Counted from the stretch's first letter, positions 8,187 through 18,600 are shown. The stretch is DNA of 64,000 nucleotides from an uncultured Roseibium sp. (GCF_963669205.1 NZ_OY769915.1:2702001-2766000), one strand, 5' to 3'. Notes: generated from the sequence alone by a model not told the origin. Made by a program: numbers and translations.

Positions 8187-10958
8187 GTGCACGTCTGGTA
8201 CGAGAAAGTCGGGGTGCGTTTTGTGAACGCAATTCTGGTCGCGGTCTTCCTGGCCGCGGCTATTCTCGTTTTGCGGATTGCGGGTCTGAGCGACAGCATC
8301 GACAGACTCACCTGGGAGACCAGGTTCAGCCTGGATACCAAACCGGTTTCGGGTCAGATCGTCTTCATCGATATTGATGCGGGCAGTCTCGAGAAAGTTG
8401 GTGTCTGGCCCTTTCCCCGCCGGATCCATGCCGACCTTGTCGATCGGCTCGCGGGTGCCGGCGCGCAGGACATCGTCTTCGACGTCGATTTCAGTGCAGC
8501 CTCCAACCCGGAAGATGATGCCTTGTTCGCCCGCGCAATCGAGCAGGCAGGCAATGTCAGCCTTGCCGCCTTCCGTCAGGCGGCCTCCGCTCAGTCAGGC
8601 GAAAACGAAGTCATTAATCTGCCCGCGGACCCTTTTCTGGATCATGCCTGGCCGGTGGTCGTCATGGTGCCAATGGAGGCCGACAGCCGGATCTGGCGCA
8701 ATCTCTATGGCTACGAGATAAACGGGACCACCGAAATCTCTGCTGCGGCATTCCTTGGGGAACACAGCGGTGACACGCAAGGTGCGTTCTACCTTGATTA
8801 CGGGATCGACGTCGACAGCATTCCCCGCATTCCCATGGCCGACGTGTTGGGTGGAACAGCCGATCTGGGGCAGATCTCCGGCAAGAAAGTCATCGTCGGG
8901 GCCAGCGCACTCGAACTGCGCGACCTTTTTGCCGTACCGGTGCACGGGATAGTTCCCGGCGCGTTGGTCCAGGCACTCGGTGCGGAAACGCTCCTCCAGA
9001 AGCGGGCGTTGACACCCATGAGCGAAGCCTTTCCGCTCCTGTTCGCGGTGCTTGTTTTCGCTCTGTTGCTGATTACCAAGATCGAGGGATGGGCGATCAA
9101 GCTCGGCATCTTCCTGCTGTCCGCTCTGGCGATCGAGATCGTGGCGTTCGCCGTCCAGCAGTCGCACCCCGTTCTTGTTCCGACCGGAAGCGCCCATGTT
9201 CTGCTTGTCCTGGCGGCTGTGATTGTCGTTTTGCGTGAGCTCGGACTGCACAAGCTTCTCGCACATGTCGCCGACATCAAGCAGCGCAACAGCGACCGCA
9301 TGCTGGGGCAGGTGTTCGATGACAGTTTCGACGCCATCATCGTCATCGATGGCGATTGCCTGATCACGGCGGCCAACAGGACGGCGCGCTCCCTTTTCTC
9401 CAGCGAAACGCTTGCCGGCAGCAGTGCGCGCTCGGTTCTGCCGAATGCGCTCGTTGAAGAGGCAATCGTTGCGCTTCAGGCCGCCGACGGGCGCGATCCT
9501 GTTCCGCAGATCCTGGTTCTCGCCCAGGAAGGGACAAAACGACGCTTCATCGAATACGTGGTCACGAAAGCCGAAAAAACACTGGCCGAAGCCAGGCACC
9601 CCAACAAGGTTGAAACGCGGGCGCTCGCCTGCCTGACCTGCAGGGATGTGACCGATGAGCGGGAATCCGCGGCCCGGCTCGAGTACCTGGCACGTTTCGA
9701 TCCGATCACCGACCTCCTCAACCGCAACGGATTTGAGCGGGAGTTGAAAAAACAGACCAGGAGCGCCTGTTCCAGGAGCGAAGCAGTCTGCGTCGTTCAG
9801 TTCGCCGTAACCAATCTCGACCAGATCGTGGCAACGCTCGGCTTCACCTATGGCGACCGCGTGCGTCAGTCGATCGCGTCGCGGCTGAAAAGCCATCTGG
9901 CCAAGGACGTGACCTGGGCTGCCATCACCGCAGACGTTTTCGCCGGCCTCAGCGTGTCTAAAACCGGAAGCGAAACAGAACTCGCGATCGTCGAGGAAGT
10001 CCAGAAGATCATCGGCGAAGACTATGCCATCGATGGCGCGCGCATCTCGGTTCAGCTCAAGTTCGGGTATGTCGTGTCCGAAGGCGAGGGTGATCCGGAC
10101 CTCATTCTGAAACGCGCCGGCAACGCGCTGTCGACGGCACGGCGGGACAGCCAGAACCCGATCGTCTGTTTCAGGTCGGAAATGGACACCGCCCTTCAGC
10201 GCCGCAGAAAGCTGGAGACGGAACTGTTCAAGGCGATCATCCGGGATGAATTGCGTCTGGAATACCAGCCGCTGGTGCGCCTGAACGACAGCACGCTTTT
10301 CGGTGTCGAGGCTCTTTTGAGGTGGGACAGCCGCGAGTTCGGTCCTGTCTCGCCCGCGGAGTTCATTCCGATCGCGGAGGAAAACGGATACATCCAGGAA
10401 CTCGGCGCCTGGGTACTGAATCGCGGCATGAAGGAAGCGTCGCACTGGAAACAGCCCTTGCGGCTGTCGGTCAATGTGTCGCCAGTGCAATTCTTCCGCG
10501 GAGATCTTGTCGAGACGGTCGCCGAAGCGCTGGAGCGGTCCGGTTTTCCGGCGGGCAGGCTGGATCTCGAAGTCACGGAATCGCTGTTCGTCGATGATAG
10601 CCCCGAGCTGATGCGGTGCATGGAAGACCTGAAGTCGCGCGGCTGCAATTTCTCCATGGACGATTTCGGCACCGGTTACTCGTCGCTCGGATACATCACC
10701 AAGTTTCCGTTCTCCAAGATCAAGCTCGACAGGTCCTTCATCAAGGAAACGATCGACCGGCAGGAAGACACGGCCGTGATCGAGGCGGTGCTTCTGCTCG
10801 CCGAAGGCTACGGCATGTCGGTGGTCGTTGAGGGCATAGAGACATTCGAGCAGTCCTGCCGGCTGCAGGAGCTGGGCTGCCAGCTCGGGCAGGGGTTTTA
10901 CTTCGGCCGCCCGATGACGGCGATTGACGTCGCCGAGCGTCTGGTGGTCGCTGCCTGA
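8187..10958 (+). CDS. CHASE2-PAS-GGDEF(degenerate)-EAL membrane protein
   Basis: A 923-residue sensor. There is an N-terminal membrane helix (about 12-27), a periplasmic CHASE2 domain (about 35-275, with VFIDIDAGSLEKVGVWPFPR), three helices (about 280-360), a PAS domain (about 368-430), a GGDEF-like domain (about 490-650) and an EAL domain (about 665-920). In the GGDEF domain the signature is replaced by roughly ITADVF (near 581), so cyclase activity is unlikely. The EAL domain keeps GVEALLRW (near 707), DLEVTES, MDDFGTGYSS, KLDRSFI and VVEGIE, so it should hydrolyse c-di-GMP. The GTG start has a GGTGAGG just upstream. CHASE2 proteins often sit next to FecR proteins, as here. Ligand unknown. 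Confidence 0.9.
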   Translation: MHVWYEKVGVRFVNAILVAVFLAAAILVLRIAGLSDSIDRLTWETRFSLDTKPVSGQIVFIDIDAGSLEKVGVWPFPRRIHADLVDRLAGAGAQDIVFDVDFSAASNPEDDALFARAIEQAGNVSLAAFRQAASAQSGENEVINLPADPFLDHAWPVVVMVPMEADSRIWRNLYGYEINGTTEISAAAFLGEHSGDTQGAFYLDYGIDVDSIPRIPMADVLGGTADLGQISGKKVIVGASALELRDLFAVPVHGIVPGALVQALGAETLLQKRALTPMSEAFPLLFAVLVFALLLITKIEGWAIKLGIFLLSALAIEIVAFAVQQSHPVLVPTGSAHVLLVLAAVIVVLRELGLHKLLAHVADIKQRNSDRMLGQVFDDSFDAIIVIDGDCLITAANRTARSLFSSETLAGSSARSVLPNALVEEAIVALQAADGRDPVPQILVLAQEGTKRRFIEYVVTKAEKTLAEARHPNKVETRALACLTCRDVTDERESAARLEYLARFDPITDLLNRNGFERELKKQTRSACSRSEAVCVVQFAVTNLDQIVATLGFTYGDRVRQSIASRLKSHLAKDVTWAAITADVFAGLSVSKTGSETELAIVEEVQKIIGEDYAIDGARISVQLKFGYVVSEGEGDPDLILKRAGNALSTARRDSQNPIVCFRSEMDTALQRRRKLETELFKAIIRDELRLEYQPLVRLNDSTLFGVEALLRWDSREFGPVSPAEFIPIAEENGYIQELGAWVLNRGMKEASHWKQPLRLSVNVSPVQFFRGDLVETVAEALERSGFPAGRLDLEVTESLFVDDSPELMRCMEDLKSRGCNFSMDDFGTGYSSLGYITKFPFSKIKLDRSFIKETIDRQEDTAVIEAVLLLAEGYGMSVVVEGIETFEQSCRLQELGCQLGQGFYFGRPMTAIDVAERLVVAA

Positions 10959-11087
10959 CCCGGCATTTTTCTTTTCTGAAATCCATCCATCCTTTCGAAT
11001 TCGTCTCATTCGCGCACGCGGTGGTGCTTCCAATGGTGCGTAACTTTGTTCTTGTTTATGAACAGTTTTGCATGTTATTGCACGTTT

Positions 11088-11891
11088 ATGTCCAATATCT
11101 CTCAACTTCCCAATCAGCGTCGTGCGGCCATTCTCGAAATCCTTGCCCGTGGCGAAGCGGTGTCGGCGGCACAGCTGGCGGCCGACTACTCCGTCTCCGA
11201 AGACGCCATCCGCCGGGATCTGCGCAAATTGGCCGCCGAGGGCCTTTGCGAAAAAGTCTATGGCGGCGCGTTACCGGTGACGCCGTCAGCACAACCGGTT
11301 TCGGTGCGCACGATGGAAGATGTCGAGCGCAAGGAAGCCCTGGCAAAAACGGCGCTCTCCCTGGTGCAGCCGAGAGACTGTCTTTTTCTGGATGTCGGCA
11401 GCACCAACATCATCCTTGCGGAACACCTGCCCCTGAATCTTGAACTGACGGTCGTGACCAATTCCGTCCCGGTGATCGCGAAGCTGATGGGGAAGAAAGG
11501 CCTGAACGTCTTTTGTCTTGGCGGTGCCGTCAACGCGGACGTGGGTGGGACGACGGGGTCGCAAACCATCAAGGCTTTGGAGACTTTCCGGTTCGACCTG
11601 GCATTTCTCGGCACCTGCGGCCTTTGCCGCGAGATCGGTGTCAGCGCTTATGATGCTCAGGATGCCGACGTGAAGCGGGCTGCGGTCAGCGCAAGCGACC
11701 GGGTTGTCATCCTGGCGACCGAAGAGAAGCTTGGCGCCCGTTTGCCGCACAGGATCCTTCCATTTGATGGGATCGACTGTCTGGTCCTGGAAGCGCATGT
11801 AAGCGAAGAATGCCGGTCGGAGTTCATGACCGGGACAAATCAGGTCCTGACGGCCGCGCCCCCCGAGGCAGGACGGGGAGCCGTCCGATGA
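11088..11891 (+). CDS. DeoR-family transcriptional regulator
   Basis: A 267-residue repressor type. The N-terminal DeoR winged helix-turn-helix (residues 1-60) includes QRRAAILEILARGEAVS and SVSEDAIRRDLRKLA. The C-terminal sugar-phosphate-sensing domain has DVGSTNIILAEHLP and the later VVTNSVPV and LGGAVN motifs. Family members respond to phosphorylated sugars or nucleosides. I start at the ATG at 11088, where DeoR homology begins; an upstream in-frame ATG (11046) adds 14 unlike residues. Neither start has a good ribosome-binding site. Its stop overlaps the ATG of the MFS gene (ATGA), so the two are co-translated. The heptamer GTTTATG occurs at 11054 and 11084 and could be part of an autoregulatory site. 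Confidence 0.88.
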   Translation: MSNISQLPNQRRAAILEILARGEAVSAAQLAADYSVSEDAIRRDLRKLAAEGLCEKVYGGALPVTPSAQPVSVRTMEDVERKEALAKTALSLVQPRDCLFLDVGSTNIILAEHLPLNLELTVVTNSVPVIAKLMGKKGLNVFCLGGAVNADVGGTTGSQTIKALETFRFDLAFLGTCGLCREIGVSAYDAQDADVKRAAVSASDRVVILATEEKLGARLPHRILPFDGIDCLVLEAHVSEECRSEFMTGTNQVLTAAPPEAGRGAVR

Positions 11892-13042
11892 GTGTGGATG
11901 CCGTTGGTCTTTCGACCGATCGCCCCGAAACCAGGCTGGCAACGCGCCTTGCGTTTTTCGCCGCCGGGTTCGTGCTCGGATGCTGGTCACCCCTCATACC
12001 TTATGTAAAGCAGCGACTGAGCCTCGATGATGCCGGCCTCGGCCTGCTTCTGCTCGGCCTTGGTGCCGGGTCGGTCGCCGCAATGCCGCTTGCCGGAATT
12101 GCCTGCACGCATTTTGGCACGCGCAAGGTGACGGTTACCGGCGGTCTGGGTCTGGCTGTTCTGTTTCCAGCCGTCGGGTTCGTCGGATCGCTCTGGACCA
12201 TGGGGGCCGCAGTCGTCCTGATCGGGATCTTCCTGGGCATGCTTGAAGTCGGCATGAACTCGCACGCCGTCGAAGTGGAACGCGGATCTTCAAGACCGCT
12301 CATGTCCGGATTTCACGCGCTTTTCAGCATCGGCGGCTTCGCGGGTGCAGGCGGCGCAACCGTGTTGCTGTCCTCTGGCGCGTCACCCGGTTTGACGGCA
12401 GGCGCCTGCGCGCTTCTGGCGCTCGCAGCCATTCTGGTGTCCTGGCCAATGCTGTTGAAGGCGGAGCCGGAGGCCGGGTCAAACGCCATCGTTTTTCCCA
12501 GGGGCGTCGTTCTGGTGATCGCCCTGCTCACCGCCACGACATTCCTCGTCGAAGGCGCGATCCTTGACTGGGGAGCGCTGCTCGTGACCGAACAGGGGCT
12601 TGTCGGTATCGCCATGGGCGGGTTCGGCTACATGCTGTTTTCCGTTGCCATGACAGTCGGCCGGATCTTCGGCGACAGGTTCGTTGCAGCGGTCGGGGGC
12701 CGCCAGTGCCTCATCTGGGGCGGTGGTGTCACCATTGCCGGCATACTGCTCGTGACGCTGACGCCTCATATCGCGGTTTCGGCAATCGGTTTCGTCGCGA
12801 TCGGACTGGGTGCTTCCAACATCGTGCCGGTGCTGTTCAGCCTCGCAGGAACGCAGAAGGACATGCCAAGCGGGCAGGCGGTCGCCGCGGTCGCAACGAC
12901 CGGTTATGGCGGCATCCTGCTCGGACCGGCCGCCATAGGTTTCGTGGCGAACGCCACCAGCCTGCAAACAGCCTTCCTGGCGCTGGCGCTGCTGATGTGT
13001 CTCGTGCCGCTTCTGGCGGTGCGTGTGACGCGCAATACCTGA
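11888..13042 (+). CDS. MFS transporter (YbjJ-like)
   Basis: A 384-residue, 12-helix major facilitator. The loop 2-3 motif appears as GIACTHFGTRKV, and the opening (RLAFFAAGFVLGCWSPLIPYVKQRL) is typical of the YbjJ-type group. The ATG at 11888 overlaps the DeoR stop, with GGGGAG upstream. An earlier in-frame ATG inside the DeoR gene would add 26 hydrophilic residues and is rejected. The overlapping sugar-type repressor suggests a substrate-induced sugar, sugar-acid or nucleoside transporter, but substrates of YbjJ-like proteins are not established. Direction of transport is unknown. Confidence 0.88.
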   Translation: MSVDAVGLSTDRPETRLATRLAFFAAGFVLGCWSPLIPYVKQRLSLDDAGLGLLLLGLGAGSVAAMPLAGIACTHFGTRKVTVTGGLGLAVLFPAVGFVGSLWTMGAAVVLIGIFLGMLEVGMNSHAVEVERGSSRPLMSGFHALFSIGGFAGAGGATVLLSSGASPGLTAGACALLALAAILVSWPMLLKAEPEAGSNAIVFPRGVVLVIALLTATTFLVEGAILDWGALLVTEQGLVGIAMGGFGYMLFSVAMTVGRIFGDRFVAAVGGRQCLIWGGGVTIAGILLVTLTPHIAVSAIGFVAIGLGASNIVPVLFSLAGTQKDMPSGQAVAAVATTGYGGILLGPAAIGFVANATSLQTAFLALALLMCLVPLLAVRVTRNT

Positions 13043-13117
13043 CGCGGCAAGGGACGGCCGGGTTGCTGGCCATCGCTTAGATGAAGCTTTGAAAGCGGGG
13101 CCTCAGCCGTCCTGACC

Positions 13118-13387
13118 CTAGGGTACGGACCCATAAATGAAGCCGATTTGGCGCTGCAAACGGCAATGAACTGCAAGGAAAAGCGCGACAAGCGGGCTTC
13201 CTGCCCGGTTGAGCGGTTTGACGAAGCAGATCGAAGCCGTTTTTGCGTCCCTGAGGGATAGGGTGGATTTGTCCGGCAACATCGTTGCAAATCTTTGGAA
13301 ACCGGACGGTTTCCTGCAGTTTTGCGCCTCGTATCCGGACAAATTCATCCCTACCAATTCATCCAAATTAATGGGTCCTGACCCTAG
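13118..13387. repeat. CTAG-bounded element at the gabD 3' end
   Basis: A 270-base element with CTAG at both ends. The left end reads CTAGGGTACGGACCCATAAA; the right end in reverse complement reads CTAGGGTCAGGACCCATTAA. Each has a small GGGT-N4-ACCC hairpin. GTCCTGACCCTAG occurs at both boundaries (13109-13121 and 13375-13387). The left 90 bases match the fragment at 2161-2252, and the left end matches both ends of the element at 45177-45452. The right CTAG supplies the TAG stop of the succinate-semialdehyde dehydrogenase gene. No transposase is encoded. A MITE- or BIME-like origin is inferred. Confidence 0.8.
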
Positions 13388-14841
13388 AGACCGAGCCCGC
13401 CGAGGCAGTTGTATTTCACGTTGAGATAGTCATCGAGACCGTATTTGGAACCCTCGTTGCCGACGCCGCTTTCCTTGAAACCGCCAAAGGGGGCAACTTC
13501 AGTGGTGATCACGCCTTCATTGACACCGACGAGGCCGTATTCAAGCGCCTCCATCACGCGGAAACACCGGCCCAGATCCTGCGAATAGAAATAGCAGGCG
13601 AGCCCGTATTCCGTATCGTTGGCCAGTTGGATGGCATCGGCCTCGGTGTCGAAGCTGAACAGGGCTGCAAGCGGACCGAATGTCTCTTCGTGGGCGACCT
13701 TCATGTCCGGGGTAGCGCCGGTAATCAGTGTCGGCTCGAAGAACGTGCCGTCGCCATCGGGCCGGTTGCCGCCGGAGACGAGTTCGCCGCCCTTGCTCAG
13801 GGCATCCTGCACATGCGCCGCAACCTTTTCCACGGCGGCCTCATTGATCAGCGGTCCCTGGGTGACCCCGGCCTCAAGACCGTTGCCGACTTTCAGCTGT
13901 TCGGCCATGGCGGTCTTCAGTTTCGCCGCGAAGGCGTCATAGACACCGGCCTGCACATAGATCCGGTTCGCGCAAACACAGGTCTGCCCGGAGTTGCGGA
14001 ACTTGCTGGCGATGGCTCCGCTGATGGCGCGGTCAAGGTCGGCATCGTCGAACACGATGAAAGGTGCGTTGCCGCCGAGCTCCATCGAGATCTTTTTCAT
14101 GTTCTTGCCGGCATTCGCGGCCAGCAGCTTGCCAACCCGGGTCGACCCCGTGAACGTGATCTTGCGCACTGCCGGGTTTTCGCACATCTCCTCACCGATG
14201 GCCGGAGCGTCGCCGGTGACGATGTTGACGACGCCGGCCGGAAGGCCGACCTTATCTGCCATGATGCCGTAGATCAGGGCGGAATAGGGCGTAAATTCCG
14301 CCGGCTTCATGACCATGGTGCATCCGGAGGCGAGCGCCGCGCCCAGCTTTCTGGCAATCATCGAATTCGGAAAATTCCAGGGCGTGATCGATGCAACAAC
14401 GCCGACCGGTTCCTTCGTCACCAGAATGCGGCGGTCCGCCCAGGGGGACGGGATCGTGTCGCCGTAAATGCGTTTTCCTTCTTCGGCAAAGAAGCGGATG
14501 TATTTGACCCCGAGCGTGATTTCACCCTTGGCCTCGGCGACCGGTTTGCCCATTTCGGTGGTCAGCAGCACGGCAAGGTCGTCCACCTGGTCCATGATGG
14601 CGTCGCACAGCTTGTGCATGTAGCCCGCACGTGCATCCGCCGTGAGGGCCTTCCATCCCGGAAACGCCGCCTTCGCCGCCGCGATGGCACGGGCGGTCTC
14701 GCTGCGTCCGCAATAGGGGATCGTTCCGATGCTCTCGCCGGTCGCTGGATTGGCAACGGCAATGGTCTGGCCGCTATCCGCATCCACCCACGCGCCGTTG
14801 ATATAGACGTTCTGCTTGATTAGTGCGGTGTTCAAAGACAT
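13384..14841 (-). CDS. gabD: NAD(P)-dependent succinate-semialdehyde dehydrogenase
   Basis: Oxidises succinate semialdehyde to succinate, the last step of GABA use; cytosolic. The 485-residue length is normal for GabD. Aldehyde dehydrogenase residues are in place: Asn156 (ITPWNFPNS), Lys179 (MVMKPAEFTP), Glu254 (SMELGGNAP) and the catalytic Cys288 in NSGQTCVCANR. A second Cys (Cys290) two residues later matches the redox-switch pair described in GabD enzymes. GYMHKLCDAIM and FGGFKESGVGNEGSKYG are also GabD-like. The stop codon TAG lies in the CTAG end of the downstream element. No GABA transaminase is adjacent. Glutarate-semialdehyde activity is possible too. Confidence 0.93.
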   Translation of the reverse strand: MSLNTALIKQNVYINGAWVDADSGQTIAVANPATGESIGTIPYCGRSETARAIAAAKAAFPGWKALTADARAGYMHKLCDAIMDQVDDLAVLLTTEMGKPVAEAKGEITLGVKYIRFFAEEGKRIYGDTIPSPWADRRILVTKEPVGVVASITPWNFPNSMIARKLGAALASGCTMVMKPAEFTPYSALIYGIMADKVGLPAGVVNIVTGDAPAIGEEMCENPAVRKITFTGSTRVGKLLAANAGKNMKKISMELGGNAPFIVFDDADLDRAISGAIASKFRNSGQTCVCANRIYVQAGVYDAFAAKLKTAMAEQLKVGNGLEAGVTQGPLINEAAVEKVAAHVQDALSKGGELVSGGNRPDGDGTFFEPTLITGATPDMKVAHEETFGPLAALFSFDTEADAIQLANDTEYGLACYFYSQDLGRCFRVMEALEYGLVGVNEGVITTEVAPFGGFKESGVGNEGSKYGLDDYLNVKYNCLGGLGL

Positions 14842-15045
14842 GGATCACTCCCGAATTCTTGTGCGCAGAAGGGCGGCCGAACGGCCAGCCGGACCGGTTT
14901 TCAAAGAGATAGAGCGCCTTTGAGCCGTCTGGCAAGCGCTTTTCAGGCCATAGGGGGAATTGGGCCCGGCCCGCGGTGTCAGATCGGTCGGATGACACCC
15001 AACCGCTCCCGAAGGGCGGGGCGTTCAGTGGTCTGGTCTGGAAGG

Positions 15046-15067
15046 AAAACGGGCCCCGAGGGGCCCG
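15046..15067 (-). terminator. Rho-independent terminator of the XRE regulator gene
   Basis: On the minus strand CGGGCCCC and GGGGCCCG form a GC-rich stem with a very tight loop, followed by TTTTCC. It starts about ten bases after the regulator's stop codon. Confidence 0.65.
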
Positions 15068-15077
15068 GAAAGCCGGG

Positions 15078-15431
15078 TCAGGATCCGCTGAAGCGTTCCT
15101 GCAGGGCCGCGATTTCGTCCGCGAGTGCCTGGGCCTGTTTCTGTACGCGGTCGAGCGCAACCTTCATGCTGTCGAGATCCGTTGCGTCGTTTTCCTCCGA
15201 GAAGGGAGGCGCTCCGCGCCCGACGAGCAGCCAGGTGGGGCTGACATTGAGAACGCCCGCGAGCAGGACCAGTTTGTTGGACCGGGGCTCGGAACGGTCG
15301 CTTTCCCAGCTTTGCATGGTCGACGTCTTGATTCCGAGGCGGCGGGCAAGCTGCGCTGTCGACAGACCGGATGAGTCGCGCGCCTTGCAGATACGCTCGC
15401 CAAGAGTGTATTCGCTGCTTCGTGTCGTCAT
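15078..15431 (-). CDS. XRE-family helix-turn-helix regulator
   Basis: A 117-residue cytosolic DNA-binding protein. Residues about 8-66 are a lambda-repressor-type HTH (GERICKARDSSGLSTAQLA, GIKTSTMQSWESDRSEPRS, LAGVLNVSPTWLLVGRG). The C-terminal half (about 78-115) looks like a short coiled coil (LDSMKVALDRVQKQAQALADE), probably for dimerisation. The ATG at 15431 has GGGAG upstream, and the protein then begins at the HTH. A longer in-frame form to 15614 adds 61 low-similarity residues. No obvious target operon is adjacent, and neighbours on both sides are housekeeping-type genes. Its terminator follows directly. Confidence 0.85.
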   Translation of the reverse strand: MTTRSSEYTLGERICKARDSSGLSTAQLARRLGIKTSTMQSWESDRSEPRSNKLVLLAGVLNVSPTWLLVGRGAPPFSEENDATDLDSMKVALDRVQKQAQALADEIAALQERFSGS

Positions 15432-15649
15432 GACTGAACTCCCGTCAAGGCCGGTTCGATCCGTCACCAAATGAACGGTTTCGTTCGCCAAGAACGGAGC
15501 ATTTTTTCTGAAATGGTGGGTCATGGCGCGCACCCTTGCATGATCGGCCTGTGCAGTGCAACAGCTGCCGGGCGATTTGTCGCATAGAGAGTGGGCTGCG
15601 GCGGGATTGAGCAAATTGCTCGGTAAAAATGACGGTTTTGGCGAGTGCC

Positions 15650-18600
15650 TCAGTATTCGCGCTCGAAGAAGATTCCGGCCTTGGATTCACCATCCGCGCC
15701 CACTTCACCGCGCACCTTCAGACCGCGGTCGAGATCGATGTCCACCTTTACACGGCTTGAACCGGACCCCGTTCCCTGTTCGACGCCGAGATAAATATTG
15801 TCGTTGATGTACTTCCCTACGGCGACGGAGGGGCCGTCCTCTCCGTCCGTGTTGATGTCGATGGCGTCCAGCCCGAGCGACTTGCGCAAGGTCGCCAGCG
15901 GCCCGCTGTCGCTACCGCCCGTCAGGGTCGCGATCGCAGCCGCCAGGCTTGCGATTTGTGTCGCGGAGAGATTGCCGACGCTCTTGCCGAACAGGAGCAG
16001 GGCCAGAACCTCGTCCTGGGGCAGTTCAGGCGAAGACGTGAAGGCGATTTCCGGATCGTCCGCCTGGCCGCTCACGGTGACGGTGATCGTCGTGTCGTTG
16101 ACGGTCGTCGTGGCGGCAAAATCGATCAGCGGTGTCAGCGAGCCGTCGAAGGTGGCGCTGCCGCGCGAGAAGGTCAGCCGTCGCGTCAGGATATCGAGCT
16201 GGCCGCGCTTCAGCGAAAACGCGCCGATCGCCTGAGGGTCTGCCGTCGTGCCGACCACCTTGAGGTTGCCTTGCAGTTCGGCATCGAGGCCCCGTCCGCG
16301 GATGAAGATCCGCCCCGGCGCGTTGAGCACGATGTCCAGACGCGGTGGCACGGACTTCTGTTCCGCCTGGGACTGTTTGGGTTCTCCACCAAGATCGGCA
16401 ACCTGCTGCCGGATCGCCTGGGAGGCATTCACGTGTTTCACCTCGACCGGCGGAATCGCCCCCGGAAGATATTCCGGGATCGAGATATCCGCCTTGTTGA
16501 TGGTGATGGACCCGCCGATCAGCGCCGAGTTCGACGCGGAGGCGAGCGGTCCGCTGATCTTGATATCCGCATCGACATCGGCCGTGACCAGGCCCGGGTC
16601 GACGTAACGCCCGCGATTGAGCTTGAGCGCAAGATCCGCCGGAAAGCCGTTGTTCATCCCGACGCTGCCGGACGCGGACAAGGAGCCGCCTGTGGCAAGC
16701 TCACCCGTAATCGAATTCAGCGATGCCTGTTCCTGCGTGACTGTCGCCGACCCGGCAATGTTCTGGACGGTCAGACCCGTCGACAGACTTGTGACCTTGA
16801 GCCCCGCGGGCGTCGCCGTGATCTGGTAGGTCGGTGCGGCAGCGGACCCGCCGACATTGCCCTTGAGGGCTATGGAGCCGTCGCCCCGCAGTCCCGCTTC
16901 GAGCAGCGGGCGTTTCAGCGCGTTGACCGGCACGGTGCCGTCAAGCGAGATTGCAATGGCACTCGGTTGGGCAAGTCCCACCGTCCCGGACGCGGAAAAG
17001 GCAAGGCCGTTCGGATCGCTGACCGTGGTTTCCTGGGAGACCTGATTGTCCTTCAGGGTGCCGGTCGTTTTCAGGGCAAGCGCGGAGAGCCCGTTGTTCT
17101 TCAGTTCGCTCGCGGTAAGACCCGCGCCGGTAATCGACCAGGTTGCTTCCGGCGCCCCGGAACTGCCTTGCGCCTTCAGCGATCCGGAGAGCGTTCCGCC
17201 CAGCCCGAGGGACGGCACGAAGGCATTCGCGAGGTTCAGCGGCACGGAAGTCAGTTCCGCGGACATATCAAGATCTTGACCCGCGGTGCCTGAGACGGCA
17301 AGCGATCCGTCGCCGAGCTTGAGCCTGAGCGGCTGGATATCGGCGGTTCCGGCCGAATAGGAAATCCGTGTTGCCTCGAGCAACTGGCTCGCGAGGCCCT
17401 GGTAGCGCATGGACAATTCGGAAAGATCGACAACATAGGTGTCGGTTTCCGGTTGTGCGATCCGTGCGGCAAGGGAAAGGCCGTCGTCGTTGTCCTGATC
17501 GATCTTGACATCGGCGTTGATCGACGTGCCGTCTCCCTCGGGTTTCGCCGATAACGTCACCGCATGAACCGGCGTTGCGTCGGTGATCAGGTCGGAGAGC
17601 TCGACATCCGCGGTCGCCGTCTGTGGAGAGTAGGGGGCCGCAATGTCCGCCTTCACCTTGACACTTCCGATGCTCAGGGACGGAACATCGATGTCGGAAC
17701 CGGTGAGATCGATCGCGAGTTTCTTCGCGTCGGGATCGGCCAGGACGCTCCCCTTAAGCTGTCCGCCGATTTCGGTCAGGACGAGGGGGGACAGCGAGGC
17801 AAGATCAGGGGCGTCGATCTCAAGGTCGCCCTTGAGGGTCTCGACCGGCTTCTGCAGATCGGCCACCGCGAGCGCGCCCGTAACGGTGTTTCCGGCGAGT
17901 TTGACAGACAGCGGGTTGATATCGGCGCCGCCGTTTTCGCTCTTCAGCTCGATATCGACCGCAATCGGCTGGCCCTTGAGGCTGGCCGAGGAGGTCACCT
18001 TGGCGCTTGGCGCCGCCATGTCCGCGATGGCCGTCGCAGCGAACTTGAGCGCGTCCAGTGGTGTGCCGGCGAGCAGGATCTGCTCGGAGGACGCATCCAG
18101 TTCGACATTCAGCGCGTCGATCGGTCCGGATGTCCTGGCGGACAGTTTGGCCGAGCCGGCAAGTTGCGGATCGAGCTTGCCCAGATCGGAAAGGTCGACC
18201 GAGACATCCGACGCCAGTTCCTGTTTCTGATAGTGCGCGTTTCCGCCGATTGCGATGGCGGCATTCTTGATCGAAAGGCTCTCCACCGTGATGTCGTCCG
18301 CACCTGCGAGTGCGACGACGGCGTCGAGCTGCGTCGAACCGGACATCAAGGTGTCCGCCTGCGCAATGCCGGTCACCACATCCTGCATCGTGACCGCTGC
18401 AGTTGCTTTTCCGGAGATTTCGGCCGGATCAAGATCCGCTGAAAAAGTGGCGGAAACGCTTCCGCCGAGGTCCCGTTGCGCCAGTTTCGAAAACAGACTG
18501 AGGTCGGAGAGCGAAAGCCGTCCCTGACCAGCGACACTGGCGGTCGAAAGCAAGGTGTCGGTCAGCGTGAGCGCTGCTGCGGAGGAGGTGAGCGCGAGGT

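Noticed and set aside
11048..11063. Palindrome GTTC-N8-GAAC before the DeoR gene
   Set aside because: Only four-base arms; not enough to call an operator, although repeated GTTTATG heptamers nearby remain possible.
8595..11105. An 836-codon minus-strand open frame
   Set aside because: It is antisense to the CHASE2-EAL gene, whose domains are clear. High GC leaves few stops on the opposite strand; the translation has no family features.
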